A stretch of 53,441 nucleotides of DNA from Coriobacteriia bacterium (lineage in GTDB: Bacteria; Actinomycetota; Coriobacteriia; WRKU01; WQUG01), in NCBI GenBank assembly GCA_009785795.1, contig WQVN01000004.1, forward strand, positions 1 to 53,441. Reading direction: 5' to 3'. The position numbers and the translations under genes are program-made. This document shows, piece by piece, positions 18,179-26,658 of the stretch. How positions within the stretch are numbered: the stretch's first letter is position 1; each line of letters starts with the position of its first letter. The notes under the pieces are model-generated. The model was given only the letters and a program-made list of their open reading frames with translations, did no database searches and was not told the origin of the DNA.

Positions 18179-18300
18179 CCAGAGCATGTGAGACGTTCAA
18201 GGTCAAGGAGGTTTGAAAATTTCTTTGCAAAGCGTAGATAGCTACGTGTGTGAAGAAATTTGAATACCGACGCAGAGATTGAACGTCTCACATGCTCTGG
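18179..18300. repeat. 122-base element bounded by 22-bp perfect inverted repeats
   Basis: Arms 18179-18200 and 18279-18300 are perfectly complementary over 22 bp (CCAGAGCATGTGAGACGTTCAA in the left arm, given here as CCAGAGCATGTGAG then ACGTTCAA). Inside are further nested pairs, AAATTTCTT with AAGAAATTT and CGTAG with CTACG, so the whole stretch can fold into a long hairpin. It lies between the pilin-like gene and the NlpC/P60 gene. It may be a terminator-like structure or a small non-autonomous mobile element. No target-site duplication was confirmed. Confidence 0.6.
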
Positions 18301-18364
18301 TAACGGATTGGTGACTTTGGTGGCATCTTGGTTACAGTCGCCACAAAAGGCTTCTACCTGCATC

Positions 18365-18370
18365 TATTCT
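18365..18370 (+). promoter_or_regulatory. -10 box 7 bases before the NlpC/P60 start
   Basis: TATTCT ends 7 bases before the ATG at 18378 and no good ribosome site is present, so a leaderless start is plausible. No convincing -35 is seen. Confidence 0.4.
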
Positions 18371-18377
18371 AGGCTGT

Positions 18378-19739
18378 ATGCAAATTTCTGTGAAAAAACA
18401 CGGTTTAACCACTCGCATTGTTGTGATCATATTCATTATGGCATTGATGAAGCCTGCCATATTGGGTGCAGTTCCAGAAAGCGAATCACCTGCTGACAGT
18501 TCCCAAGCGACTCAAATCAGTGATGCACAAGAACGTGCAACTGCTGCACGTATTCGACTTGACGAACTCGCAACAGAGCTTGGCATTGCATCAGAAAACT
18601 TCTTTGAGGCACAGGAACAGCTCGAGCAGACAGAAGCTGAAATTTCAGATACCGAGGATCAATTAGAGCAAAACAGGAAAGAATTAGATCATGCGAACGA
18701 CTTGCTATCAGAACGTGCAGTTAGCGCATATCAAAGCTCAGACCCTTCTTTTGTTGTCTTTGTTTTTGATTCGGAGACCTTTCCTGAGCTACTTGCTCGC
18801 ATTACCATGGTGCGTACTATCATGGAAAACGATGCAAGCTTAATTCGTGATGTTCGTAGCCTGCGTGCAGAAATTGAGGCTAATAAGGCTCTGCTTGAAA
18901 CACAGCAAGAAACACAGCAAGAATTTGCACAGGCGGCACAGTCAGAATATGATACGGTTCAACAAGTTTTGGACGAACAGCAAAACCTCCTCAATTCGCT
19001 TGACAGTGAGGTGCATCAGCTGATTGAGGCAGAGCGCGCTCGCATTCAGGAAGAACAGATCAGACAGGCTGAAGTAGAAGAGCGTCGTCTGGCCCGTTTG
19101 GCAGAGCGACAGCAAGAACAAGAAAATCAGCAAGCTGAAGAATCGACATCGTCTAATGACAGTGCACAGGCAGGCGACACGTCTACTGGCAATAGTAGTA
19201 GCAACAGCGGATCTGCCAATTCGAACAACAACTCTAACAGCACTGCGAATAACACTAATCGTCCAAATAATAACACCAACAATAATTCGAGTGGCAACTC
19301 TAATGCTGGTAGCGGATCAGGCACTTCTACACCGCCACCATCAACAGATATTGGGAACCTGGGACGTGCTCGACCAGGCGTAGTGACCGAGGCACGTAGA
19401 TTTGTTGGCGTAACACCCTATTTATGGGGAGGCACGACTCCTGCAGGATTTGACTGTAGTGGGCTAACCCAATGGTGTTACCGGGTCGCATATGGCATTA
19501 ACTTGCCCAGAACGTCCCGCCAGCAATTTCATGCAGGAACCTTTATCCCTCCCAATCGTCGCGACTTGATGCAGCCAGGAGACCTACTGTTCTATAGCAG
19601 CACAGGTCGTCCGCAAGACATTTACCATGTTTCAATCTTTATTGGTGGGTCACGCAAGATTCATGCCCCCCTACCAGGACGTTTTGTAGAAGAGGCTCCG
19701 GCATTTACGCGTGACTTCATAGGCGCCGTCCGCCCATAA
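18378..19739 (+). CDS. secreted NlpC/P60 peptidoglycan endopeptidase with coiled coil
   Basis: A 453-residue exported protein. It has a signal peptide (residues 1-~35, TTRIVVIIFIMALMKPAILG), then a long coiled coil (~45-245, rich in Glu/Gln/Ala: EQLEQTEAEISDTEDQLEQN). A Ser/Asn/Gly-rich linker (~255-315) follows. The C-terminal NlpC/P60 cysteine peptidase domain has nucleophile Cys360 in FDCSGLTQWC and His417 in YHVSIFIG. The coiled coil plus NlpC layout matches RipA/PcsB/CwlO-type daughter-cell-separation hydrolases that are activated by FtsEX, and ftsE-ftsX are in this window at 25894-27562. The link to FtsEX here is inference from that layout. Confidence 0.9.
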   Translation: MQISVKKHGLTTRIVVIIFIMALMKPAILGAVPESESPADSSQATQISDAQERATAARIRLDELATELGIASENFFEAQEQLEQTEAEISDTEDQLEQNRKELDHANDLLSERAVSAYQSSDPSFVVFVFDSETFPELLARITMVRTIMENDASLIRDVRSLRAEIEANKALLETQQETQQEFAQAAQSEYDTVQQVLDEQQNLLNSLDSEVHQLIEAERARIQEEQIRQAEVEERRLARLAERQQEQENQQAEESTSSNDSAQAGDTSTGNSSSNSGSANSNNNSNSTANNTNRPNNNTNNNSSGNSNAGSGSGTSTPPPSTDIGNLGRARPGVVTEARRFVGVTPYLWGGTTPAGFDCSGLTQWCYRVAYGINLPRTSRQQFHAGTFIPPNRRDLMQPGDLLFYSSTGRPQDIYHVSIFIGGSRKIHAPLPGRFVEEAPAFTRDFIGAVRP

Positions 19740-19761
19740 TCCTTACATCTTTGAATCAGTA

Positions 19762-19829
19762 GGGACATCTTAACTCTTCATATGAATTTTGACTGAAAGT
19801 GGTTTCATTGAGAAGAAAGAGGATGTCCC
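19762..19829. repeat. imperfect long hairpin after the NlpC/P60 gene
   Basis: GGGACATC (19762-19769) is complementary to GATGTCCC (19822-19829), with partial pairing continuing inward (CTTAACTCTTC with GAAGAAAGAG). It lies at the boundary between the surface-protein block and the AT-rich cassette. There is no T-tract at the end, so its role is unclear. Confidence 0.4.
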
Positions 19830-19974
19830 ACTGCTGACAGCTTAGAGTATCTGCCACTAACTGGATATTTTTGCAAATGCATTGACGCTCTTTCTCTGCT
19901 CAAAGAAATAGGAGAGCTATACTTGAGTTCACTGCGTTTGTCGCAGAAGTATAAAGAGAGGTGAATCTCTGTGA

Positions 19975-20424
19975 TTGATTTACGTATTGGCAATTACAGC
20001 TTTGTCGATATCAATTATTGCAGCACTAGCTAGCATTGCAGGTGTCGTGTATATTTCCGCTCAGTCTAAGCAGGTGGCGCTACATAGGCAGGTATCTGCC
20101 TATGCTGAAATCTTTTCTCTTGTGATGGATACAAGTTGGAATCGCATGTACATTTATCAAAACAAAGAAGAAATCGTCAGAATTGGCTCAGAGGAAGAAT
20201 TGCAATATTTTATAAAAAGGAGGCCAGAAATTCACAATTCTATTCTTATAGTAGCAAATTGCTATCAATATGCGGGGTTTCTTGCAAGCAAAAATGTATT
20301 GGATCTTGATGATTTTTTGGATGAAGCTTCAAATGCACTTATTCGTATTGATGAAATTATTGCAGCGTACATAGATCTTTTGCAAAAACAATCGAACCCT
20401 CAAGACTATAAGCAATATTATTGA
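19975..20424 (+). CDS. membrane-anchored DUF4760-like protein, unknown
   Basis: A 149-residue protein with one N-terminal membrane helix (YVLAITALSISIIAALASIAG) and a helical cytoplasmic domain. Its RQVSAYAEIFSLVMD and NKEEIVRIG segments recall DUF4760/phage-associated families, but this is a weak memory-based resemblance. An in-frame TGA directly precedes the first codon, a TTG, so the start is TTG at 19975 or 19987; a GAGAGGTG lies 11-19 bases upstream. Base composition is more AT-rich than the flanking housekeeping genes. First gene of a compact cassette. Confidence 0.6.
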   Translation: MIYVLAITALSISIIAALASIAGVVYISAQSKQVALHRQVSAYAEIFSLVMDTSWNRMYIYQNKEEIVRIGSEEELQYFIKRRPEIHNSILIVANCYQYAGFLASKNVLDLDDFLDEASNALIRIDEIIAAYIDLLQKQSNPQDYKQYY

Positions 20425-20428
20425 TGGA

Positions 20429-20539
20429 TTGTGCATCAATCCAAGAGGAGAAGCAACATCGAGATCTCTGCGCAAGATGATATACTTTAAACGAGATTTG
20501 GCACTTGCCAAAGTTATTTTGCAGAGTATTGCCAACTAA
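20429..20539 (+). CDS. possible 36-codon peptide, uncertain
   Basis: A short frame begins with TTG 4 bases after the previous stop and ends at TAA 20537-20539. An internal ATG at 20477 would give 20 residues (MIYFKRDLALAKVILQSIAN). No ribosome site is evident. It could be noise, or a frameshifted tail of the preceding gene. Confidence 0.2.
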   Translation: MCINPRGEATSRSLRKMIYFKRDLALAKVILQSIAN

Positions 20540-20555
20540 GATAGGAGAGTATCAT

Positions 20556-20684
20556 ATGGGTGGAGCAGAAAGAACCGGGGGTCTAAATAGGAGCTTGGAG
20601 CGTATTGCAGATGTGATGGCAGAAAGCCTCGATAATCGTGGGCAAAATGATGCAAAACAGCAGGAAGTAGTCTTGGATGCCTGA
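20556..20684 (+). CDS. 42-residue small protein in the AT-rich cassette
   Basis: A short gene with a good ribosome site (AGGAGA at 20543-20548, 7 bases before the ATG). It encodes a hydrophilic helical peptide that begins MGGAERTGGLNRSLERIADV and has no membrane segment. Its last 8 bases overlap the start of the next gene, a translational-coupling arrangement, which argues that it is real. Function unknown. Confidence 0.6.
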   Translation: MGGAERTGGLNRSLERIADVMAESLDNRGQNDAKQQEVVLDA

Positions 20685-21330
20685 CATTGCCAGTGAGTTG
20701 CCAGCCATAGTGTCACTTAATTTTCTTTACGGTCTTTCATCAGCGATAATTTTGTCTATTCTGTACAAGGGCGTAAGGAAAATTTATTTTGGCTTCAGAA
20801 ATCGATCGCTGTTTTCAGCTTCTGGTTATTGGATTGGTGAGTATACATCCAGCATAGATGAGACTTTTACTGCTGTGGATATACTTTATTTGCGCCAGCG
20901 CGGGAATAAAGTATTAGTCAAATTTCAACAGTATCGCCAGGAACCAATTCTCGATTACACACATCACGTTTGGTATGGAGAGGGATATATTTCGGATAGA
21001 GGTAGAATGGCTATATCTTATTTCACCACAATTGAAGAAGGCTATCAAAATGGTGTCTTCCTGCTAACACAAACAGATTTTGGTTCTATTCGAAAAGCAA
21101 TGAGTGGTGTGTTTTATGAGTTTCATGACAATAGGAAGATAGAAGATTTTACTAGGGTTGCTCAAGAAGTGCCCAAGTCACAAATACTGGCTTTTCCTAC
21201 AAAGTATCGCGCATATCGACTACGCTTATCAGTGAGAGAAAAAGTACTATTTCGTCTGAATAAAGCAGTGTATGCATCGTATTCGATTTCAAAATCCATA
21301 ATGGATGAAAGGGGAGAGCTGGATTTGTGA
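20677..21330 (+). CDS. membrane-anchored beta-rich protein, unknown
   Basis: A 217-residue protein with one N-terminal membrane helix (VSLNFLYGLSSAIILSILYKG, ~12-32). After a basic stretch comes a probably beta-rich domain starting SASGYWIGEYTSS and including DILYLRQRGNKVLVKF and a GVFLLTQTDFGS segment. The layout (membrane helix plus 'G-x-W-x-G-x-Y' beta domain) is reminiscent of membrane-tethered effector domains in bacterial conflict systems, but I cannot assign a family. The start overlaps the upstream small gene and the end overlaps the next gene by GTGA, so the three form one coupled unit. Confidence 0.6.
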   Translation: MPDIASELPAIVSLNFLYGLSSAIILSILYKGVRKIYFGFRNRSLFSASGYWIGEYTSSIDETFTAVDILYLRQRGNKVLVKFQQYRQEPILDYTHHVWYGEGYISDRGRMAISYFTTIEEGYQNGVFLLTQTDFGSIRKAMSGVFYEFHDNRKIEDFTRVAQEVPKSQILAFPTKYRAYRLRLSVREKVLFRLNKAVYASYSISKSIMDERGELDL

Positions 21331-21758
21331 GTCTGTCTGCATGTTCAAGATGTAGCTCTTGTTGTAGAGTAACTTCACTTGACAACAGAATTGACGTGAT
21401 AATTTTCCCTGATGACTTGGAGAGACTATCTTCGTATTTGCAAGTTAAGCCAAAGGAATTCGTGCAAGCCTATTGCCGTGAGGAGTTCTTCTCCAATTGT
21501 GACAGGCTGATACTATATTATGTGCTTAAGACTGAATCGGGGCATTGTATTTTTCTCAAGAATAAAGATTGCATTGTTCATAGCTGCAAGCCCATTCAGT
21601 GTGAAATGGCTCCTGGCAATTTTTTTAATTTTCCAGGATTGTGGGAGTATATGCCTTGTGTAAAGGAAAATGGAATTCGGTATAGGGAAGATCCTACAAA
21701 GCATGAGATGGAATTAGTTAAAAGCTTGCTAGATGATGAATACAACCCTTTACTTTGA
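21327..21758 (+). CDS. YkgJ-type cysteine-cluster protein
   Basis: A 143-residue protein with N-terminal C6-x2-C9-x2-C12-C13 (CSRCSSCC) and later cysteines in HSCKPIQC and YMPC, the pattern of the YkgJ/UPF0153 zinc- or iron-cluster family. The GTG start overlaps the previous stop (GTGA). The biochemical role of the family is not settled. It is the last gene of the cassette; dapB follows 27 bases later with its own ribosome site. Confidence 0.75.
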   Translation: MSLSACSRCSSCCRVTSLDNRIDVIIFPDDLERLSSYLQVKPKEFVQAYCREEFFSNCDRLILYYVLKTESGHCIFLKNKDCIVHSCKPIQCEMAPGNFFNFPGLWEYMPCVKENGIRYREDPTKHEMELVKSLLDDEYNPLL

Positions 21759-21785
21759 GATGTTAAACATAAGATGGAGGATGGC

Positions 21786-22604
21786 ATGACGAATCAGATA
21801 CCTGTAGTTGTTAGTGGGGCGGCAGGAAAGATGGGGCTCGAAACAGTAAAGGCTGTCCATGCAGCGCCTAATTTGAAGTTGCTTGCATGCATTGATCCTT
21901 GTTTTGCAGATGGTGTCCATACGCAGGGTGATGTAGACACATTCGCCAGTATCGATGAACTGATGGCAGCAGGTTTGGTGAGCCCACAAGAAACACGCAC
22001 TGTATTTGTGGATTTTACTCGTCCTGATGTGATTGAGGCCAACTTAAGGCAGGTACTTCCTTTGGGCTTTGACTGCGTTGTGGGAACAACTGGTCTCTCT
22101 GCAGAAACCCTTTGCGAACTTGAATCATTGGTTCCTGCAGACAGATGTCTGTTCATTGCACCCAACTTTGCCATTGGCGCTGTGCTGATGATGGAACTTG
22201 CTCAAAAGGTTGTTGCTTATATGCCTGATGTTGAAGTTATCGAACTGCATCATGACAACAAGCTTGACGCACCATCAGGAACGGCGAAGCGCACTGCAGA
22301 ATTACTGGCAGCAGCTCGCACGCAAGCGTTGCCAGATTTTCGCTCAACAGCGCCAGGCACAGAAACAGAGTTGCCAGGATGTGCAGGTGCACGTGGAGCA
22401 AATGTTGACGGAGTTCCCGTACATTCAGTGCGTTTGCCAGGATATGTTGCTCATCAAGAAGTGATATTTGGAGGGCAAGGTCAGACTCTGACAATTCGCC
22501 ATGATTCAATCCATCGCAATTCGTTCATGCCAGGTGTTGTACTTGCATGTGAGCAAGTAGGAAAACACCAGGGATTAATCATCGGATTAGAAAATTTGAT
22601 GTAG
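21786..22604 (+). CDS. dapB: 4-hydroxy-tetrahydrodipicolinate reductase
   Basis: DapB reduces the dapA product with NAD(P)H in the diaminopimelate/lysine pathway and so feeds peptidoglycan synthesis. The 272-residue protein has the N-terminal nucleotide-binding GAAGKMG motif, VDFTRPD, VGTTGLS, IAPNFAIGAV, and the substrate-binding VIELHHDNKLDAPSGTAKR region (shown as ELHHDNKLDAPSGTAKR) with the catalytic histidine. GGAGG sits 5 bases before the 21786 ATG; the in-frame ATG at 21774 overlaps that site and is rejected. Confidence 0.95.
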   Translation: MTNQIPVVVSGAAGKMGLETVKAVHAAPNLKLLACIDPCFADGVHTQGDVDTFASIDELMAAGLVSPQETRTVFVDFTRPDVIEANLRQVLPLGFDCVVGTTGLSAETLCELESLVPADRCLFIAPNFAIGAVLMMELAQKVVAYMPDVEVIELHHDNKLDAPSGTAKRTAELLAAARTQALPDFRSTAPGTETELPGCAGARGANVDGVPVHSVRLPGYVAHQEVIFGGQGQTLTIRHDSIHRNSFMPGVVLACEQVGKHQGLIIGLENLM

Positions 22605-22606
22605 TT

Positions 22607-23161
22607 ATGCGCAAATCAATTTACTATTTTACAATGTCGCTTGACGGCTACATTGCTGATGCCAGCGGCAGTGTTGACTGGATGGCAGGTGCGCCCAATA
22701 TTGACTACGGTTACAAAGAGTTCTATGAGCAGGTTGGCACAATACTTTTGGGTCGCAATACCTATGAGCACATGTTAAAAATGGGCGACTTTTTTCCTTA
22801 TCCCGACAGAGATGTCATTGTGTTCAGCAGTAATGACAAGCTGAAGATTGCGGCAGAGTCTGTCCAGATTACCTCAGATGATCCTGGTAAGACGCTTGCA
22901 CGTTTGCAGTTGGGCGATAACAGTGATGGACTTATCTGGATTGGTGGTGGTGGCACACTGGCAGGCAGTCTGTTCGAGGCAGGACTTATCGATGAGCTGC
23001 GAGTTTTCATTCAGCCGATTGTGCTAGGCGCAGGAACTGCGGCCTTAACCAGTGACAAGATAGCGGCTCGTGCACTTGAATTGGCGAATGTCAAAGAATG
23101 GCCAGCTGGAATTGTCGAGCTACGTTACAATGTAATTAAGCGCTGGCGCAGTGACGTATAG
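22607..23161 (+). CDS. dihydrofolate-reductase-fold protein (RibD C-terminal family)
   Basis: A 184-residue NADPH-dependent reductase fold. It begins with YYFTMSLDGYIADASGSVDW, then LLGRNTYE and VIVFSSND, with the cofactor loop IWIGGGGTLAGSL and FIQPIVLGAGT at the end. This pattern places it with the YwjB/YyaP-type DHFR-like reductases, not with true folA. The substrate is unknown. It starts 2 bases after dapB and is probably co-transcribed. Confidence 0.85.
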   Translation: MRKSIYYFTMSLDGYIADASGSVDWMAGAPNIDYGYKEFYEQVGTILLGRNTYEHMLKMGDFFPYPDRDVIVFSSNDKLKIAAESVQITSDDPGKTLARLQLGDNSDGLIWIGGGGTLAGSLFEAGLIDELRVFIQPIVLGAGTAALTSDKIAARALELANVKEWPAGIVELRYNVIKRWRSDV

Positions 23162-23207
23162 ACTGCTATTAGCTTGAGCCAAGTCATATAGAGGAGCCAT
23201 AAACAAG

Positions 23208-23831
23208 GTGTTTAACCCCGTTATCTTTTTGTCGAGATCTATTTTGGTTGCAATTGCTGCAACCTTTGCTGTTGTGGCGATGAAAGTGCTGGTGCGTGTT
23301 CTGGGACTTGAACATCTGATTGGGGACGGGATTATTGGACTTGTTTTTGCAGCTACCCTTGCCCTTGCTGGCGTATTTTACGGTCATCAACAGCCAAAGA
23401 AGAGTACGAGTGCCATGACAGTACGTATCCGCCTATTCATTTTGCAATTCGCTATCTTTCTTTCCATCCTGTCAGCCTTGCGCCTTTCCCCACTGTATTT
23501 TGATATTTTTGGACGCGATGTTCCCGCAGGGACAATCATTGTTCCCGCGCTGGTTATAATCTGGTTGATATATTGGCTATATGTAAATGTTTTAAGCATT
23601 AATGAAGCGGCTGCTACAGCTGCGCGTACAGATAGGCGTGAGCTTGCGCTGATGTGTCTTGCTCTGCTGCTGGCACCCTATTTGTTGCTGGTACCAGGCT
23701 TTTCCCTTGCAGAGATGCTTGGCTTTGATCCAGAAATCATTTTCTCAGTCTTTCAGTATGCTCCTATAATGTCGGCATCAATGCCGATTGCTTTTTCATT
23801 AAGAAGATTAGCGCATAACAAATCTACCTAG
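23208..23831 (+). CDS. polytopic membrane protein, unknown
   Basis: A 207-residue protein with about five to six membrane segments (around residues 8-30, 42-60, 75-95, 108-130, 148-165 and 180-198) and a basic C-terminus (RRLAHNKST). The GTG start has GAGGAG about 10 bases upstream. No family is recognised. It lies between the dapB pair and the transketolase genes. Confidence 0.65.
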   Translation: MFNPVIFLSRSILVAIAATFAVVAMKVLVRVLGLEHLIGDGIIGLVFAATLALAGVFYGHQQPKKSTSAMTVRIRLFILQFAIFLSILSALRLSPLYFDIFGRDVPAGTIIVPALVIIWLIYWLYVNVLSINEAAATAARTDRRELALMCLALLLAPYLLLVPGFSLAEMLGFDPEIIFSVFQYAPIMSASMPIAFSLRRLAHNKST

Positions 23832-23887
23832 TTCTGCTAGTATGAAAAGGGAGTAATATATTCACGCACTTACACGAAAGGGTAGTG

Positions 23888-24838
23888 ATGTCAGCGCAAC
23901 CAATTTCAGCACCAGTTCCACCACATAGCTTCGATGCCTGCTACCTTACCACGCAGGCAATCAAGATGCGTATGGACATTGTTAAAATGCTTGCTTGTGC
24001 AGGTTCTGGACATCCTGGCGGATCGCTTTCTGCAGTTGATTTGATGGCGGTGCTCTACTTTGGCGGTGTTATGCGCTATGATGTGCAAAATCCGTGTCAT
24101 CCAGGACGTGATCGCTTTATTTTGTCAAAGGGACATGCCGCACCAGTGCTTTATGCTGCCCTTGCACGTGCGGGTTATTTTAGTGCAAAAGAATTCAAGA
24201 CTTTGCGCCATCTGGGTTCAATGCTACAGGGTCATCCCGATGCGGAACTGTGTCCTGGTGTAGAGGTGTCAACAGGGTCACTGGGTCAAGGCCTGTCAAT
24301 CGCAGCGGGTCTTGCGCAGGGACTGCGCCTACAAGCTGCAGGTGCGCGGAATGATCAGGTAGATAATGCAGGTGGGATGGACGGTACTTTGCCACAAATT
24401 TACACTTTGCTCGGAGACGGGGAATTACAAGAAGGTCAAAACTGGGAAGCAGCACTCTATGCTGCGCACTATAAGCTGGGCAATGTAGTAGCGATTGTTG
24501 ACCGCAATTTCTTGCAGATTGACGGTAATACAGAAGACGTTATGGCCTTGGGAGATGTGGGTGCAAAATTCGCAGCATTTGGCTGGGAAGTTGCCACTGT
24601 AGACGGACATGATTTTGCTGCGATTTATGAGACACTAACAAAAGAACGCCCAGTGGATAAACCATATGTGATTGTTGCCAACACTACAAAAGGCAAGGGT
24701 GTTTCTTTCATGGAAGATGTGGCTGGCTGGCACGGTGTTGCTCCAAATGACGAGCAGTGCGATGCAGCATGTGCAGAACTTCAAGTGAAGCTGTCGCTGT
24801 CTGCGAATACGCAGACAGGGGGTGGTGCAGATGCTTAG
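23888..24838 (+). CDS. transketolase, N-terminal (TPP-binding) subunit
   Basis: The 316-residue subunit of a split transketolase of the non-oxidative pentose phosphate pathway. It has SGHPGGSLSAVDL, a DRFILSKGHAAPVLYAAL segment, VSTGSLGQGLS and the thiamine-diphosphate/metal motif GDGELQEGQNWEA ending in VDRN. The ATG at 23888 has GAAAGG 5 bases upstream; a GTG at 23885 is in frame. It overlaps the C-terminal subunit gene by 8 bases. Splitting of transketolase into two genes is common in anaerobic Firmicutes, Actinobacteria and archaea. Confidence 0.93.
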   Translation: MSAQPISAPVPPHSFDACYLTTQAIKMRMDIVKMLACAGSGHPGGSLSAVDLMAVLYFGGVMRYDVQNPCHPGRDRFILSKGHAAPVLYAALARAGYFSAKEFKTLRHLGSMLQGHPDAELCPGVEVSTGSLGQGLSIAAGLAQGLRLQAAGARNDQVDNAGGMDGTLPQIYTLLGDGELQEGQNWEAALYAAHYKLGNVVAIVDRNFLQIDGNTEDVMALGDVGAKFAAFGWEVATVDGHDFAAIYETLTKERPVDKPYVIVANTTKGKGVSFMEDVAGWHGVAPNDEQCDAACAELQVKLSLSANTQTGGGADA

Positions 24839-25784
24839 TGTGTGCAAAGCAACACGTGCTGCTCTGGGCGAAACTCTGGTTGCCATGGTCGAAGAGGGAC
24901 ATGACATTGTTGCCCTTGATGCCGATCTCGCCTGTTCGACAACAACGGGCAAATTGGGACAGGCCTACCCAGAACGCTTTTTTAATGCGGGAGTCGCAGA
25001 GGCGAACATGGTGGGAGCTGCAGCTGGCTTAGCACTGTCAGGGCAAATTGCCTTTACAGGATCTTTTGCCGTGTTTGGCACAGGGCGTGTTTATGATCAG
25101 ATTCGCAACACTGTTTGCATGAATAGCCTGAACGTTAAGATTGCGCCGACACATAGCGGCGTGACCGTGGGTCCCGACGGTGGCAGCCATCAAATGCTTG
25201 AAGATATTGCATTGATGCGTGTGTTGCCCAATATGCGTGTGCTGACACCATCTGATTACACGGCAGCAAAGGCAGCGGTACGTTATGCTGCGATGACGCC
25301 CGGACCGTTTTATATTCGTCTGGGTCGTGCGGGAGTTCCCAATTTATATGGACCAACAGGATTATTGGGTGGATCTATTACTGACATAGATGTAACAAAG
25401 GCTGTCGTGCTGCGCTCTGGTGCCGATGTGACGATTGCAGCCTGCGGCATAGAGGTTGCAGAAGCACTGCTTGCTGCAGAAATGCTAGCAGAAGAGGGCG
25501 TACAAGCAGAGGTCATTGATGTCATGTGTGTAAAGCCTCTTGATGTTGAAACTATCATGCAGAGTGTGTCCAAAACAGGACGCCTGGTTACTGCAGAAGA
25601 GCACAGTGTGTTAGGTGGTATGGGATCTGCTATTTCTGAGGTGTTGTCAGAACTGCATCCTGTTCCCACGCGCCGCATTGGAGTCGTGGATCGATTTGGC
25701 ATGAGTGGCAAGCCAGAAGAACTTATTAGACATTTCAAGCTTGATGCACCATCTATTGCCGCTGCTGCAAAAGAATTGCTGTAA
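24831..25784 (+). CDS. transketolase, C-terminal (pyrimidine-binding) subunit
   Basis: The 317-residue partner of the preceding gene. It contains ALDADLACSTT, FFNAGVAEANMVGAAAGLAL (the region with the conserved Glu that activates thiamine diphosphate), THSGVTVGPDGGSHQ, and a C-terminal domain with VTAEEHSVLGGMGSA. The ATG at 24831 has AGGGGGTGG 5 bases upstream; an in-frame GTG at 24822 overlaps that site. The product should form a heterotetramer with the N-terminal subunit in the cytoplasm. Confidence 0.93.
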   Translation: MLSVCKATRAALGETLVAMVEEGHDIVALDADLACSTTTGKLGQAYPERFFNAGVAEANMVGAAAGLALSGQIAFTGSFAVFGTGRVYDQIRNTVCMNSLNVKIAPTHSGVTVGPDGGSHQMLEDIALMRVLPNMRVLTPSDYTAAKAAVRYAAMTPGPFYIRLGRAGVPNLYGPTGLLGGSITDIDVTKAVVLRSGADVTIAACGIEVAEALLAAEMLAEEGVQAEVIDVMCVKPLDVETIMQSVSKTGRLVTAEEHSVLGGMGSAISEVLSELHPVPTRRIGVVDRFGMSGKPEELIRHFKLDAPSIAAAAKELL

Positions 25785-25893
25785 CACCAGTAAGGTAACG
25801 GCTGCGATGTGTGGCTGTGACTTTTGTTACACTACTAGGCGTTGCTGGTGCCTGTGCATCAGCCTGTAATGTAAGCAGATTAGGGAGGCTTGT

Positions 25894-26658
25894 GTGACCG
25901 ACCTCGAGTCAAAACTTGACCAGATTGTGCCTGAACCGCAATTTTCGCCCCGTGCGAATCGCGGTCCGCTCATGATCTCGGTGAAAAATGTATCGAAGCG
26001 TTATGTTGCCAATAAGGCAGCACTTCAAAACATCAATGTTGAGGTTGCTGCTGGTGAATTCGTTTTTATTGTTGGGCATTCTGGTAGTGGAAAATCTACG
26101 TTTATTCGTATGCTTTTGCGCGAAGTCGTACCGTCTTCTGGACAGATCATTGTTGCAGGACACGATTTAAGCCGTCTAAAGAATTCGAAAATTCCCTATT
26201 TGCGTAGAAATATTGGTTGTGTATTTCAGGACTTTAAATTACTACCTAACAAGACGGCCTTTGAAAATGTTGCCTTTGCTTTGCAGGTAATTGGTAAATC
26301 AAAACATGTTATCAATACGCAAGTACCAGAAGTTCTGCGCTTGGTTGGACTTGAAGGAAAGATACACAACTATCCGCATGAACTGTCTGGTGGCGAGCAG
26401 CAGCGTGTTTCTGTTGCACGTGCCTTTGTAAATCGCCCACCACTACTGCTGTGTGACGAGCCGACGGGTAATCTTGATCCGCAGACATCACTCGGTATCA
26501 TGAAATTATTGGAACGCATTAACCGTACAGGTACGACCACCCTTATCGCGACGCACGACCAAGAAATGGTGAATTACATGCGCCAGCGCGTAATTGCCCT
26601 TGACGAAGGTCATCTGGTTCGCGACCAGGATAGGGGGGTGTACGGCAGTGTCGATTAA
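25894..26658 (+). CDS. ftsE: cell-division ATPase FtsE
   Basis: A 254-residue ABC ATPase with Walker [31 protein letters not shown] (the FtsE-typical Q-loop region, shown as [19 protein letters not shown]), signature LSGGEQQR, Walker [10 protein letters not shown] and the switch His in IATHD. It has an N-terminal ~25-residue extension compared with many FtsE proteins. The GTG start follows AGGGAGG. With FtsX it transmits ATP hydrolysis to periplasmic or extracytoplasmic activators of cell-wall hydrolases. It overlaps ftsX by 11 bases. Confidence 0.93.
   Translation: MTDLESKLDQIVPEPQFSPRANRGPLMISVKNVSKRYVANKAALQNINVEVAAGEFVFIVGHSGSGKSTFIRMLLREVVPSSGQIIVAGHDLSRLKNSKIPYLRRNIGCVFQDFKLLPNKTAFENVAFALQVIGKSKHVINTQVPEVLRLVGLEGKIHNYPHELSGGEQQRVSVARAFVNRPPLLLCDEPTGNLDPQTSLGIMKLLERINRTGTTTLIATHDQEMVNYMRQRVIALDEGHLVRDQDRGVYGSVD

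Noticed and set aside
1574-18210. The 16-mer GTTCAAGGTCAAGGAG shared by 18195-18210 and, in reverse complement, 1574-1589
   Set aside because: An exact 16-base match between two places in a 53-kb window is expected about once by chance (roughly 0.7 expected pairs), so it is not evidence of a repeat family on its own.
13536-19739. A sortase gene in the surface block
   Set aside because: No protein with a sortase TLxTC motif was found among the frames; only substrates and an NlpC/P60 hydrolase are present.
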